64,000 nt of DNA from contig JAIVEN010000020.1 in NCBI GenBank assembly GCA_026686845.1, positions 3,065,501 to 3,129,500 of the forward strand, read 5' to 3'. The position numbers were made by a program, and so were the translations under genes. This document shows positions 1 to 11,476 of this stretch, piece by piece. The notes beneath the pieces were generated by a model. The model did no database searches and was not told the origin of the DNA. It saw only the letters and a program-made list of their open reading frames with translations. Every line of letters begins with the position of its first letter. Position 1 is the first letter of the stretch. This DNA is from Adenanthera pavonina (Eukaryota; Streptophyta; Magnoliopsida; Fabales; Fabaceae).

Positions 1-442
1 AATTAAAAATTGTCTGGTTTAAAAAAAATTAACATAATTAAAAAAATTATAATTAATATAAATATTAATTATTCTTAAAATATAATATTTTCTGTAATTC
101 CTAAAACAAAACAATGACACATAATAATAAATAAAATCTTCACGTATAAAATTAGGATTAAAAATATTTTAAATTTACTATTTATAGATGTGCATAATGC
201 GAGATTTTATGAGACTCATTGCAATTCACGTTTTTTAATTCAAACAAATTATTTATTAGGAGAGGTGCTATAAGTATTAATTAACTTTTAAGAACATATT
301 CTTTGACGTAGATAAAATAAAATTCATTTATAATTTTCTCAGTAGAGAACTTTTTATAATCTTCTTAAGAAAACCATTTTATTTCAGTATGAAGTCTAGT
401 ATTATTAGTATGCACATTCAAAGAAAGCAAAAATAAGTATAT
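1..442. other. AT-rich intergenic sequence, no gene seen
   Basis: Strongly AT-rich sequence with short homopolymer runs. I see no coding frame, RNA gene or clear repeat boundary. Confidence 0.5.
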
Positions 443-692
443 TTAATATTCCCTTTTATATTTTCTTTAATTTTTTTTATTAGTCAGATTTTATGAGTTT
501 TTTAAATATTAATTATTTTATTTTTAAAATATTCTTATTTAATTATGAGAAAGAATGTTAATTATTTAAATTTGTAATATTTATTAGAGAATAAAGATAA
601 AAAATATATTAATTTTAAAATAATTTGAATGATATAACAAATTTTTTTTAATTTTAATAAGTTAATTAAAAATAAAGACAGGAAGTATAGGA
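443..692. repeat. Stowaway-like MITE, degenerate copy
   Basis: The block matches the element at about 43514-43792 over much of its length. Shared stretches include 'aatattcttatttaattatgag', 'aaaataatttgaatgatataac' and the right end 'ataaagacaggaagta'. The left terminal repeat is eroded, so the left border is approximate. It is non-coding and lies about 360 bp beyond the 3' end of the SAMDC gene. Confidence 0.55.
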
Positions 693-1053
693 AGAGAGGA
701 AGGATGGAATGAAAAATATATTCTTGATCATTTTTATGAACTAATTTAAAAAATTTTCCTTTTGGAGTCCACGAAGTAATCTACTCAGTTTCTCCCAAAA
801 TATGATAAGATTGTATTAAAACACGAATTTTATTCTTCAATAATTGAAATGACCAAGTACATAGCCGCCAACAGAGAACGGCAATCCACTTGACAAGACA
901 GAAAATTAATGAGCATGCGACTCATAAGTCCCACATCAAATACGACAATTAAAAGTGACACAACAAGAGCGAGCCGAAGAGGCTAGCTTTATTTTTTGCA
1001 ACACGACAGACAGACTATAAAATCACGAAAAGCTTTTTTTATTAAGCACTGAA
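693..1053 (-). other. 3' flank and probable 3'UTR of SAMDC
   Basis: This lies directly downstream of the SAMDC stop codon on the minus strand. AATAAA motifs read on the minus strand at about 1038-1043 and 988-993. No other feature is visible. The true poly(A) site cannot be fixed without transcripts. Confidence 0.45.
1038..1043 (-). terminator. Candidate poly(A) signal AATAAA
   Basis: A minus-strand AATAAA sits only about 11 nt after the SAMDC stop codon. That would give an unusually short 3'UTR, so a second AATAAA about 50 nt further on may be the one used. Confidence 0.3.
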
Positions 1054-2118
1054 CTACTCTTCTTCAACTTCGTCTTTCCATTTCAGAGTTGATCTAGGTG
1101 AGCCACATTCAGCAGTCTTCACGAACTTTTGGTAGACAACAGAACCACCCATTCCAAGCTCCTCAAGGCTCCTCTCTTTGCGACAATAGCCCTTAAGATC
1201 CAGCAAACAGCACTGTTCAAATGACTTGCTTGCAACGTCCACATGCACAGCTACTGAAAACTCCATTGGTTCAAAGCATGACAGCACCCTCGAGACCAGT
1301 TGGTTCAAATTCAACGCTTTCAAATCATACCCTGCTGTTTCAAAGCTAGCATAGCTGAAACCATCCTCCGGTGTGACATGGATGGTAGAAACAGCAGCAC
1401 CCTCAACTGAATTCATTGAATAACCACATGGTTCAAACTCAAAGTCACATATCTGAGAATCCGGAAGGATCTTTCTAATACCAGATTTCAAAGTCATATG
1501 GGCTGCAGAGCCAGATTGTTCTTTGTAGAACACACAAGATTTTTCTCTATCCAAACCAGTCATGCACATCTCGAGGGTGTAAACAGAATCACGTGAGCTC
1601 ACTGACTCGGCAGAAGCAGAGTACACATGCCACTTCTGTGAGCTGTCCACGCCACCCATAATATAAGCCACGCTGCCTAATCCAAGCTTCCCGAAGTGGC
1701 TATCCAGGACTGCTACTTCCTCGGAAAAGTGACGATGTGGAAAGGACTGAGCTCCAGGAAAAATGAAGCTCCCACGAGTGTACCTTACAGATCTAACAGC
1801 AAGGGAAAGGAGCTCAGCCATCTTCAGTATGGGTGGGATTGAAAGAAGCAATTTGGTAGTACCACAGGTTTTAATGATGACCTTGTATGCATAGACAAAA
1901 AGGCTAGACTCAGAAAGAACATATGAGTCGACCTCGTCATTTGACAGTGAAGAAACTATGGTGCACTCTGCTGGTGCTAAAATTTCATCCAACTGGGATT
2001 TTGTAAGAGATCTCAGACCCTTTCCTTCGGGGTCAAGAAAGATTCCAGGCTGAAAGAAGGATATTTCCAGCCTCTTCTCATAACCTTCGAAACCGATTGC
2101 AGAAACAGGCATAGCCAT
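1054..2118 (-). CDS. SAMDC: S-adenosylmethionine decarboxylase proenzyme
   Basis: AdoMetDC removes the carboxyl group of S-adenosylmethionine to give the aminopropyl donor for spermidine and spermine synthesis; it acts in the cytosol. The 354-aa frame has no introns, as is usual for plant SAMDC main ORFs, and is full length for the family. The self-cleavage motif YVLSESSLFVY is present: Glu70-Ser71 is the processing site, and Ser71 becomes the pyruvoyl group. Other expected catalytic residues are Cys85 (KTCGTT), Ser234 (CGYSMNS) and His247 in TIHVTPEDGFSYASFE, the conserved segment of plant enzymes. The C-terminus is acidic (KWKDEVEEE). No frameshift or missing key residue is seen. The start Met is the first in frame and aligns with family N-termini (MAMPVSAIGFEGYEKRLEI). 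Translation is expected to be controlled by the uORFs in its leader (2298-2558). Confidence 0.97.
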   Translation of the reverse strand: MAMPVSAIGFEGYEKRLEISFFQPGIFLDPEGKGLRSLTKSQLDEILAPAECTIVSSLSNDEVDSYVLSESSLFVYAYKVIIKTCGTTKLLLSIPPILKMAELLSLAVRSVRYTRGSFIFPGAQSFPHRHFSEEVAVLDSHFGKLGLGSVAYIMGGVDSSQKWHVYSASAESVSSRDSVYTLEMCMTGLDREKSCVFYKEQSGSAAHMTLKSGIRKILPDSQICDFEFEPCGYSMNSVEGAAVSTIHVTPEDGFSYASFETAGYDLKALNLNQLVSRVLSCFEPMEFSVAVHVDVASKSFEQCCLLDLKGYCRKERSLEELGMGGSVVYQKFVKTAECGSPRSTLKWKDEVEEE

Positions 2119-2297
2119 TTTGTCTCAGAAAACGTAGACAAAAGAACAAAACGGCAGGTCGCAGGTATGGAGAGAGCACTATCGCAAAAAGAGGGATTGG
2201 AAAGACGTTGATTGAAGTAGAGCAGTAAATGAACCTAAGGAAAGCAGGAAGAAAAAAACGAAAGCACTAAAAAATGACGGGTAGAGAGCTAGGGATA

Positions 2298-2550
2298 TCA
2301 GGATGGCTTGCGAGCGCACTGCAAAAGAACATAAAAAAGGTATTAGCATTGCACGATGAATCAAATAATCCAAAATCCCATATCGTATATGATATATAAA
2401 ACGTATAAAACATACGTTGGAGTAAGCAGCAGATCTGAACTTCTTGATTCCACCGTTGGGTCGAACGTCTTCAATGCTGTAGCCGAGGGGAGCTTCGTAG
2501 AACAATGATTTACTACTGCTGGACTTCTTTTTCCCACCTTTGGACTCCAT
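2298..2550 (-). CDS. SAMDC small upstream ORF (51 aa), split by an intron
   Basis: This is the conserved plant AdoMetDC uORF, whose peptide mediates polyamine-dependent repression of the main ORF. Exon 1 (2550-2416, 45 codons) begins MESKGGKKKSSSSK and ends AAYSN. The intron runs 2415-2319 with donor GTATGT and acceptor TTTTGCAG. Exon 2 (2318-2298) adds CARKPS and a TGA stop. The splice falls between codons. The stop is 179 nt from the main ATG. If the intron is retained, the frame runs on to 2179 as a 123-aa ORF with an unrelated tail, losing the conserved CARKPS end. Confidence 0.93.
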
Positions 2551-2558
2551 TAGATCAT
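2550..2558 (-). CDS. SAMDC tiny upstream ORF (ATG ATC TAA)
   Basis: A two-codon ORF whose stop overlaps the small-uORF start by one base (…TAATGG). This overlapping tiny/small arrangement is characteristic of plant AdoMetDC leaders. Ribosome choice between the two starts is the known switch between derepression and repression by polyamines. Confidence 0.9.
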   Translation of the reverse strand: MI

Positions 2559-3505
2559 ACAGTTCTGCTTCATCAAACAGATTACAAAAATTTCAGAAAA
2601 ACCAAATAATAAATGAAGAAAAAATGGAGACAGAGAAACACATGAAAAAATTGGAAAATTATAGATCGATTTCTTCTAAATGGCAGAGGCCAGCAATCTA
2701 AGTAAAGATGCATGACTAAATGGCACGCTTTAATGAATTAATGATGTAAGGGAATGTATTACAACAAAATCATGGACTTATTAACTAACAAACCAGAAAC
2801 GGGTTCGAACTGTTCAACTAGACAAAAGTAGACACATATATCGAAAAATACAGATCCAGGTACAAGCATAAAGTTCGGACCAGAACCAAATGAAGAGGCT
2901 ACATACATCAAAATTTTCTAACTCAAAAGGAAGGTAATTATCAAAAACCAAACCAAGAACAAAAAAAACTCTAAACAACATAAACAGAAACAATCACGAT
3001 ACGAACTAGACAACCCAAACCATAGCAAAATCAGATATCAAACAATGGAAAAAACAAAGAAATTTAAAATTGATTAAGGAATGAAAAAACATCTACGGAG
3101 ACGGATACAATGTTCTTTAATATAAAAACTATGCAATAACCAAAATATAAAAAAACAGAAAAGAACATGTAATGACCAGAGACCAAGAAAACATACCGAA
3201 ATTGATAAAACTCGAGAAGCGACTTCTTAATCGATCACTCTGTGAACACCTTCAGCCTCAGCAAGAATCTTCGACAATCTATAATCAGATCGAAATCAGA
3301 AACAAGAAAAACCAGAACAAATTGAAAAATAAAAGATCGAGGAGAAAAATAACAAATGCTTACGGATACAAAATTATTGAGATTTGGAAGAAGTCGAAAC
3401 CAGAAATCGCAAGCCAACGAAATCGGTGGAATAAGATGAACGCACGAAACGAACAACTTCGCCGCGCAGCCTCAGCCTTCTTGAGAGTTGAGATTAGCTG
3501 TATCT
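2559..3505 (-). other. SAMDC 5' leader with two further introns
   Basis: Minus-strand splice signals give this model. Leader exon 1 runs from about 3505 to 3364. Intron 1 is 3363-3279 (ATCC|GTAAGC … TGATTATAG|ATTG). Leader exon 2 is 3278-3197. Intron 2 starts at 3196 (TTTCG|GTATGTTTTC) and ends at an AG near 2568 or 2565, just before the tiny uORF. No long frame is conserved. The 112-aa plus-strand and 73-aa minus-strand ORFs here are leader sequence, not proteins. Leader introns are common in plant SAMDC genes. Confidence 0.65.
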
Positions 3506-3532
3506 GTTAGGGCAACGAAGCAGAGACGTGAA

Positions 3533-3538
3533 TTTATA
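3533..3538 (-). promoter_or_regulatory. Probable TATA box of SAMDC
   Basis: The minus strand reads CCTATAAATTCACGTC. It lies about 30 bp upstream of the inferred start of the leader and 170 bp upstream of the first leader donor site. An ACGT core follows immediately. Confidence 0.5.
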
Positions 3539-3549
3539 GGTGACGTGAA

Positions 3550-5162
3550 TTGCCGGATGCGTGTTCGCCACTTGTTCGTGGAAATTACAGTCCTACCCTC
3601 CGCCGTTTCGGTGATGTTTCATAATTGACGATTGTGGTGACTGAATTACCTTCACTCCTATACTTTAGGTCGAATAGTTTTTTTAGGAAAAGGAAAAATT
3701 CTTTTATGTGATACGAATCTTTTAAAATTAATTAATTTAAATTAAATTTAGATCCAATTTCTTTTCATTGAAATATTTTTAAAAATTTATAACCTTTTTT
3801 ACAACCATAAGGATGGCACTAAACGGAAAAGCATCCACGTAAGAATTCTTATCCAACACGCTACTTCAGGTGTTATTGAATTTTATCTTGGGTTAATGTA
3901 AAGAGGGGAATGTGCCATTTGAATAAATAAAACAAGTCCGCAAATAAAGGAAAATTCAGAAGGCAAAAGAATATTATAATATCAATATCCTTCCAATTGA
4001 AAAATATTTTTTTTGGCTTGAAAACTAAAAATAGAAATTAGTTATTAATTTATCGTCAAAAGGTTATGTCCATACGATATACTAGACTAGATTCTGTCTT
4101 TTTTTTTAAGAAATAATTAAATTATATGATTGTTCTATATTAAACACATGTATGTATTCAGCCTCTCAAAATAAAAATTTTAAAAAATATTTTTAAAATT
4201 TTTTAAAATTTTTATTGTTTATAAAAATACAAAAACTATAAATTTAAATTTTTATAAAATTTAATAAAATTATGAAAAAAATTATATTATTAACCATCTA
4301 ATACAATTGTTGTTCTTCGAATGAAATTATTGTTTATAATAAATTAAATTGCAATAATTTGTGATTGCACGATATTACAATTTGTTAGATTTTCAATTAA
4401 TTGTTTTACATTATGGAAAAAAATGTTTTATAATTATTAATATATTAAATATCTATTAAATTGCATAAGTAATATATCTGAAGATAATCAAAATAAATGT
4501 AAATATTTTTTTATTTAAAAAATAGTCTGCTGATTTTTCAGGTAAATAAGAGCACAATTTTGAAACATCAGAGACGATTGATTTTAATATTTCTTAAACC
4601 GATGAAGTGTGATTTATCTTAGAGAATCTCTCTTCCCCCCCTTTTTTTAATGGTTTATTTTTTGTTTCCTCGATATCTGGAGTTTGTATTGCATTATGAT
4701 GATAGTGGATTTTTTTTTTTTAAATCCTGACGATGATCATGGATTGAACACAATTATGATCACCTTTTCTTTTGCATGAGTAGAATATAATAAGTGGTGA
4801 ATTGGTGATAGAATCAACCACTTTTTGTTATACAGAAATCATGATAAAATGATTTGTACCCTTTACACCTATTAAGGATTAGGATATTGGCCGGAAAAAG
4901 ATTAGGCTCAAGTTTTTTTAAAAAAAAAAAAAGTAGGTCCAAGTTATCTACATCTTCTTATGTATTACATAATTTTATAGTAGGATTAATCTTCCTTTGT
5001 TAATGAAAAATACTCTAGATGCTCATCAATAAAATAATATTATAGTACTTTTTTTTTAGCTAAACCCTATAAAATAAAAAAGAATTTATCAAAATGCTGT
5101 ATTATGAAAAATATATATTCACCACAATACTTCACCTTCATGAAAGGTGAATTCCGTAACAT
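3550..5162. other. Intergenic sequence, SAMDC upstream region
   Basis: The part next to the TATA box is the SAMDC promoter, and no individual element beyond the TATA box is convincing. The rest is AT-rich with poly(A)/poly(T) runs. No coding frame or RNA gene is seen. Confidence 0.5.
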
Positions 5163-5172
5163 GAACTTGTAT

Positions 5173-6196
5173 GGGCACCGTTTCGGTGCGTGTGCCAGGT
5201 GGCCTAATATAGGCCACATCTTTCCTTTTTTTTTATGTTATATGTAATGAATTACCACGTTTTTTTGTTGAAAAATTGTGATTTTTGGTGGGATATATTC
5301 ATACTTCTATGATTTCAAAAATTTTAATTTGAACTTAAAATGGTATAACTGAAACAAAAAAATATTTAATAAAAATTTTATGTAAATTCAAAATTTTCAA
5401 ATCTAAAATTTTGAACATGAAATGAAATTTTTAAAATTTTTATTAGACATTTTTAAATTGTAGTTAAAAATTTTTTAGATCCAACTTAAAATTTTTCAGA
5501 ACATGAAAACATAAATATTTTCTCTGGTTACGATGAAATTTCAATTTTTTATTTTTTATATATTTTTTATCATATTTTTGGATGAATATATTTTTCATCA
5601 CATAAACTTTATTTAACATTCCACAATGATACTTCTTGATATGTAGAATAAAGTTTATTTACAGCCTTATATAGTCTACTCAATTTATGTTTGGCTGAAT
5701 ATATTTTTGTGCAATGTTAAATAAAGTTCATATGATAAAAAATATATTCATCAAAAAATATGATAAAAAATATATAAAAAAAAATGAAAAATTGAAATTT
5801 CATCGTAGCCAAAAAAAATATTTATATTTTCATGTCCTGAAAAATCTTAAGTTGGATCTAAAAAATTTTTAACTACAATTTAAAAATGTCTAATAAAAAT
5901 TTTAAAAATTTCATTTCATGTTTAAAATTTTAGATTTGAAAATTTTAAATTTACATAAAATTTTTAAATTTTTATTAAATATTTTTATGTCTCAATTATA
6001 ACATTTTAAGTTCAAATTAAAATTTTTGAGATCCTATAAGTATGAATATATCACACTTGAAATCACAATTTTTCAGAAAAAAAAAGGGATAATTCATTAC
6101 ATTATTATTAAAAAAAAGAAAAGATGTGGCCCATATTGGGCCACCTGGCACACACATGTGGTGCGTGGTTTTTCTCCACGCACCGAAACGGTGCCC
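5173..6196. mobile_element. Fold-back / Mutator-like non-autonomous transposon
   Basis: A 1,024-bp element made of two long inverted arms, about 5173-5627 and 5709-6196, around a spacer of about 80 bp. The ends read GGGCACCGTTTCGGTGCG and its reverse complement. A 10-bp direct repeat, GAACTTGTAT, sits immediately outside both ends (5163-5172 and 6197-6206); this length fits Mutator-like target duplications. The right arm has an extra stretch of about 26 bp near its end, itself self-complementary. The arms carry small inner palindromes (GCACCGTTTCGGTGC; TGGCC-TATA-type around AATAT). It encodes no transposase. The 84-aa ORF at 6026-6280 is chance sequence crossing the right end. Confidence 0.88.
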
Positions 6197-6945
6197 GAAC
6201 TTGTATTTTCTTTTCCTTTTTTATTATATTTTGAGGGCAGTCCCCCATCTAGGGTTATGGGTTGTGGTACTCTAGGATAGTCTCCCCCGTGGCCCCATCT
6301 AATCTAATACCTACTCTTGGACCCTTACTAGGGTAGATGGGGTACTTTCTTTAAAATATAATAAAAAAGTTTTTTAAGAAAAAAGTGAGACAAGGAGAAA
6401 AGTTACAAAGATAATACACTTATCATATCTTTATCAAATCAAATCACAACATGTAAATTTTAAATTTAAAAATAATTTAATAATATAAATATAAAAAGTT
6501 GATTATAAATAAGGCTGTCGAACTCAATTTTATTTTAAGCAAACTCGTACAGGGGATGTAGAATTGAAACATAAACCAGATCACTTTTATTAACAAATAA
6601 CTATTAAAATATATATTTTTAATATTCATAGCACATCTTCAACCTATACTAAATTTATTAACAAGATAATTTTTCCTTACAGTAATATTTTTTTTTTGGG
6701 GTAAACCCACTAAGATATATTCAATTTAATATATATATATATAGACCAATTAATCAAATGTATGTTAAATTTTATTATTATTTTCTCGTTAAAAGTAAAA
6801 GTATTAAAAATTAGAATCTACAAATTGTAGAGTTAGCTTGTTTTTGCAAATTTTAGAACATTATTTTATTATTTTTGCAAGCTTTGAAAATCTTATTTTA
6901 TTGTACATTTAAAACATTACCATATTGCAAGGCTCTATAGATTAT

Positions 6946-6966
6946 AATATATATATATATATATAA
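6946..6966. repeat. (AT)n microsatellite
   Basis: Alternating AT tract followed by AAGTGCAATAAACAAATAGGG. A closely similar flank follows the AT tract near 7362. Confidence 0.8.
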
Positions 6967-7029
6967 GTGCAATAAACAAATAGGGAGAGTAAGCAGGTCT
7001 GCATGTGATTTTGCAGAGACCATGATTTA

Positions 7030-7032
<3 letters not shown>

Positions 7033-7060
<28 letters not shown>
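7033..7060. repeat. (CA)14 microsatellite
   Basis: Uninterrupted CA repeat running into TATATA. Confidence 0.9.
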
Positions 7061-7066
<6 letters not shown>

Positions 7067-7318
7067 AGGGGTGAACCTAGAAGTAGTGATCCGCCAAATC
7101 CTTTGGAAAATATTTATATATTAAATCCTGTACTCTCATTATCTATATCAGACTTGGAAGGAGTGGTGTTATTGATAATGACATGTTCCACTTGGTTCAA
7201 GGATTGAATCTTGGGGGTAGACTGTATAATATTGCATTTTTTTATTTAAAATGCAAACAAATTTTGAAAAAAAAAATATTGGAGGGGGACTGGAGCCCTC
7301 ATAACCTGTGTCCACCCC

Positions 7319-7362
7319 TGATATATATATATATATATAATATTTATATATATATATATATA
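7319..7362. repeat. (AT)n microsatellite, imperfect
   Basis: AT dinucleotide tract with one short interruption. It is followed by AGAAAGTGCATTAAGCAAATAGGG, which resembles the flank at 6967. Confidence 0.8.
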
Positions 7363-10300
7363 GAAAGTGCATTAAGCAAATAGGGTGAACAATCAGGCCG
7401 GCCATAGTTTCTTTCGAAGAAGAAAGTGTTTGAGTTTGAGTCATCGCAGGAGTACAGGACCTTCGCCAGACTTCACATAAGGGAGACTCATTTCCAATCG
7501 ACAAGTCACCCCGTTTCCACCTAGTTGGAACGAGTTAATGTCGAGTTAGACCAAGTTGAAGCAGAGAATGAATTTGATGCTGAGTTGTGTCGAAATTCTC
7601 ACATAAAAATGTCAACTACCGAAGTCAACTAAATGCATTAAGTAATTAAATATATAAGTCTATTACAGAAGTTTTTTTCCCAAAAAGTTAAAAAAAAAAA
7701 CAAGTTGATGCTAGCAAATTCAACTTTCAGAATAAGTGTACCATAGGGACAAAATACTTCACATGTTGTAGCATTTTGATAAATTCCTTTTTATAATAGA
7801 AACGATAAATTCTTTTTTCATTTGTAGGATTGGGCTCCCAAAAAAACCTTCATTTTATTAATAAGGGATTCTATATGATATACGAACCCCCATCAAATTT
7901 AAAATTTCTTTCTAAAATTAGTTCAATTAACATATTATAGAGTCCTTAAAACAAAAACAAGAGTTTAAGTCAAGATCTTGAATTTAAGTTTTGTGTAATA
8001 AAAAATTGTCGTCAATGAAGCTTTATATCTATGTAATCCACCCTTTTACAAAAAGAGATAAGTACTGTCCTTGATGCAGGATATTTTGATAAATTGTTTT
8101 TAATTAACGACTCATACCCTCTTAATGTATGAAAACAAAAAACTAGAATGAAAAATAAATAAAACATGAAAACCAAATAACCCAGAATAAAATTAATTTC
8201 AGTGACTAAATTAATAATTTTGATTTATCTGATAATATTTTTTTGTAAAAGAAGGATTATATTTTAGGATATAAATTAATCTTTAGAATTTTAACTTAGA
8301 AAATGTTGTAATTTATAGTTATATTTAATGGCCAAATTTTTTTTTTATATATAACATTATCTGAGTTTGAACTCTTGTAATGGCCGAAGTGATTATTAAA
8401 CTTTAAAAGACTCATTATTATATTACAGTGAAATTATTATCGAAATTGAAAAATTATATAATAATTTTAATTAAATTCAGTACAAATTTTTTTAAAATCC
8501 ATAATAAAATATTCAACAATCAATATTACAAAATTTAATGACTATTTTGATAATAAATTTTTGTAACTTTAAACTATTTAAATTCAGAATTTTGTGATGA
8601 ATTTAAGAAAGATGACAAAAAAGTCAAAGAAGGCTGCCAAACAAACCAATATGATTGGGATCCAAGAAAAAAGAAAAGAAAAAAGAGGAAGGAGGGAATC
8701 AGATTCGTGATTTGTGTCACAAAGCAACGATAAGATTGAAGAATGGTAGGGGGAATAGGGCTTGAGGCGTCTGATAAAGATTCTCTTGTTTTCTTCTTTT
8801 TGTCTCTTCAATTTTTCTTTACTTTCCACTGTCACTCAAGTTTCACATCCGATACCCCCAATACAACTCAGGTGGTCCCTTCGTCTTTTTCTGATTCTGC
8901 CCCTCCCTCCATCACGGGGCTAGGGCTTCTTGTAGATCAGTTTATGTAAATTATTTGTACAAATATATTAAATCTTATATTTAGATTTCAATTTAAAATT
9001 AAAATATCATTCTTTAACTAAGTCATGTCCATGTATAAGAACTAGGAATTGCATTCCATTTTGTAAATTAAGGGGTGAGAGTATCTATTACTTATATCAA
9101 CTTGGGTTGGTTGAATTAAATTGCATTCCTTTAATTATAATTGGTTTAAAAAAATGATTGCCCATGTATCAAATATATTCGAAAATTTTTGTAAATTTTA
9201 TATGTGGATCCGATATATTTTGGTTCTTGAGGATATGTACACCCAATGCTCCAAATTAGAATTTCTGTGGGACCACGTTTTTTGGTTCTATTATTTGTAA
9301 TAATGTTTTGTTAAAGTATTGTCTGATTTGCTTGAGATAAGAGAAATGGATTCTCTTTCTCTCGCGTAACATTTGAGACATATATTTTACCAAAAAAATT
9401 GAGAAATATAATATTTAATATGTTTTATTGTATTATTATTACTTAATAATACTCGTAATTATTTTTTTTATTTTTATATAAAGACAAAAAGAAACATGTC
9501 ACATTCATAAAATTTTTTACTCCTGTATCGTTTTCACTCCATGTTTTTTATTACTTTTTTAACTCTATTTTATTAATTCTTCAATACTATATATAAATCA
9601 GTAAATGTACTAGCTCTAGCATTATTTACTTTTACTAAATAGGATTATGTATTTTGCTTCAAGTTATAATATTCTAAATTAAAACTTAAGACCTGTTACA
9701 GTAATCCGCTTTTAGGTTATATAATTTTTTTATCCACTTTTTTACCGCTATTTGTGAAGCATCTTTGTCCGAAATTAGAATATAGGGTTGATTCAAGTAA
9801 TAATAGTCTAATACCATGTCAAGTGGTCTTTGATTTATGTATATATTTAGTTATTGTTATTAAATTAAACTACATATAGGGTTGTCTCTGGAAGCATATA
9901 GGATCGGAGCCTATACATGCATGTGACCACTACCATTCATAAGATATGGATGGTAAAACCATATTTTGCAAGTAGCTAAGAAAAAGATAGAACATGATAT
10001 AAAGGACACACATTTTTTGGTTTGAAGCTATTCTCATGTTTAAAATTTGGCACTTTTTTTTTTATTTTGTACATAGCTTGAGAAATGACACACAATAATT
10101 ATAATTTGTAAACAGTACTACTTATAATAAATTTTATTGTATTAATTGATGATGTGGTCTATATATTATTACTTTGGATAATAATTAGACATGAGGCTTA
10201 ATCTAATAACTATAGATCACATTACATGTGAATGTTAAATTGTGCATCTCTCTCTCAAATGTTAGGAACTTAGAATTCAAAGATATCATTTCTTTGTGGT

Positions 10301-11476
10301 TCAATTCTACACCTTTAATTTGCAGGTTGTGATTAAAGGTTTCATTGGTTGCAGCAGTTCTCGCTTTTTAGACCTGGTCTTCTCCATGAACAATGGAGTA
10401 TGGAGGTTTTCTATCTTATTTAATTTGTTTCGTCACTTGTTATATCCTTTGTTTGTTTCCTCTTTCTTTGTTCTAGTTTCTAGGTTGTTTCTTAGTTTTG
10501 TTTGTATGAATTTAGTGATATTAATATATATATTTATAAAAAATTGTTCGATCTCATCGAATGATCAAATTTTAGATTAAAAAAAAATGCAATATGCATG
10601 ATTATGCAAATCCATTATGTATGTGTGTGGAAAAGGCATGTTGTCGGGCATCTCTATTATTGTATAACTTTGCGTACTATTATTCGTCGAGTGACTCATA
10701 TTTGTCCAAGTGTGTTGATCCTGGCCCACCATACTCTTACCGTCAACACTCAACACTAGGGCCGGCCGATGGCTGACTCCGTACAAAGCGTCTCGTTCAC
10801 TTCACTCCTATATATATATATATATATAATCAATAATCTGGTATAATTATAGATAGTTGAATCTCTAAACGTGTTATCCTGAATATTCTTAGTTATATGT
10901 ATTAAAAAAGTTTTATTAAAATAGATAAAACTTACTTCAATAATATCTATGTCTTAAATACCAATTGAAAAATAACATTATATATATGTATTCTTTTTGA
11001 AACAAATTAAACTAAATTACCACTGCAAAGAGGAAATGATCACTCTCTTGTATGAGAGACTTCTCCCCTAACGTCAGAGTCTTTTTATTTTTCCTTTCAT
11101 AATAAAATCACTCTCTTGCAATCTACTATTCATATTTCCTATAATTCATAATAGGTTGTATTGATAGTTCAAGTTTTTGTGTTGTAGTTATAGGATCTAA
11201 TTTAGTTATAGGAAATATGAATAGTAGATTGCACTGTCACAACCTCTAAATAAATATAGTATATATTTTATATTTTTGTATTTATGTTGATTTTCAAATC
11301 TTAGATTTATAATAGACACTTTGACTACTCTGAAAACCACTTGACATGGTATTAGACTATTGGTCAAAAAGAGTTTAAGCCAAGGCGGCACCTAATACCA
11401 ATGTTTAGTGAAGATCCTTCAATCCCGCCGATCAAGAGGTATTAAATAGTCTTTTCTCATTCTCTTGTTTTTTTTT

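Larger units (their letters stand above)
6207..11476. other. Long gene-poor region with microsatellites
   Basis: No gene is supported over about 5.3 kb. There are several ORFs of 60-110 codons, but they have simple or transmembrane-like composition, conflict on both strands, and match no family I recognise. A short C-rich patch (about 6235-6345, runs of CCCCC) stands out from the AT-rich surroundings but has no identifiable role. Confidence 0.45.

Noticed and set aside
1016..1024. Plus-strand CTATAAAATC as a promoter TATA box
   Set aside because: It lies just beyond the SAMDC stop with no plus-strand gene downstream; more likely SAMDC 3'UTR.
3172..3510. 112-aa plus-strand ORF
   Set aside because: It lies antisense to the SAMDC leader exons and introns, with Lys/Asn-rich composition and no family match.
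8584..8949. Overlapping ORFs of 83 and 68 aa on opposite strands
   Set aside because: Low-complexity Phe/Ser/Lys sequence with no splice context or recognisable domain.
10296..10786. ORFs of 94, 69 and 60 aa
   Set aside because: Hydrophobic chance frames on both strands in AT-rich DNA; no homology recognised.
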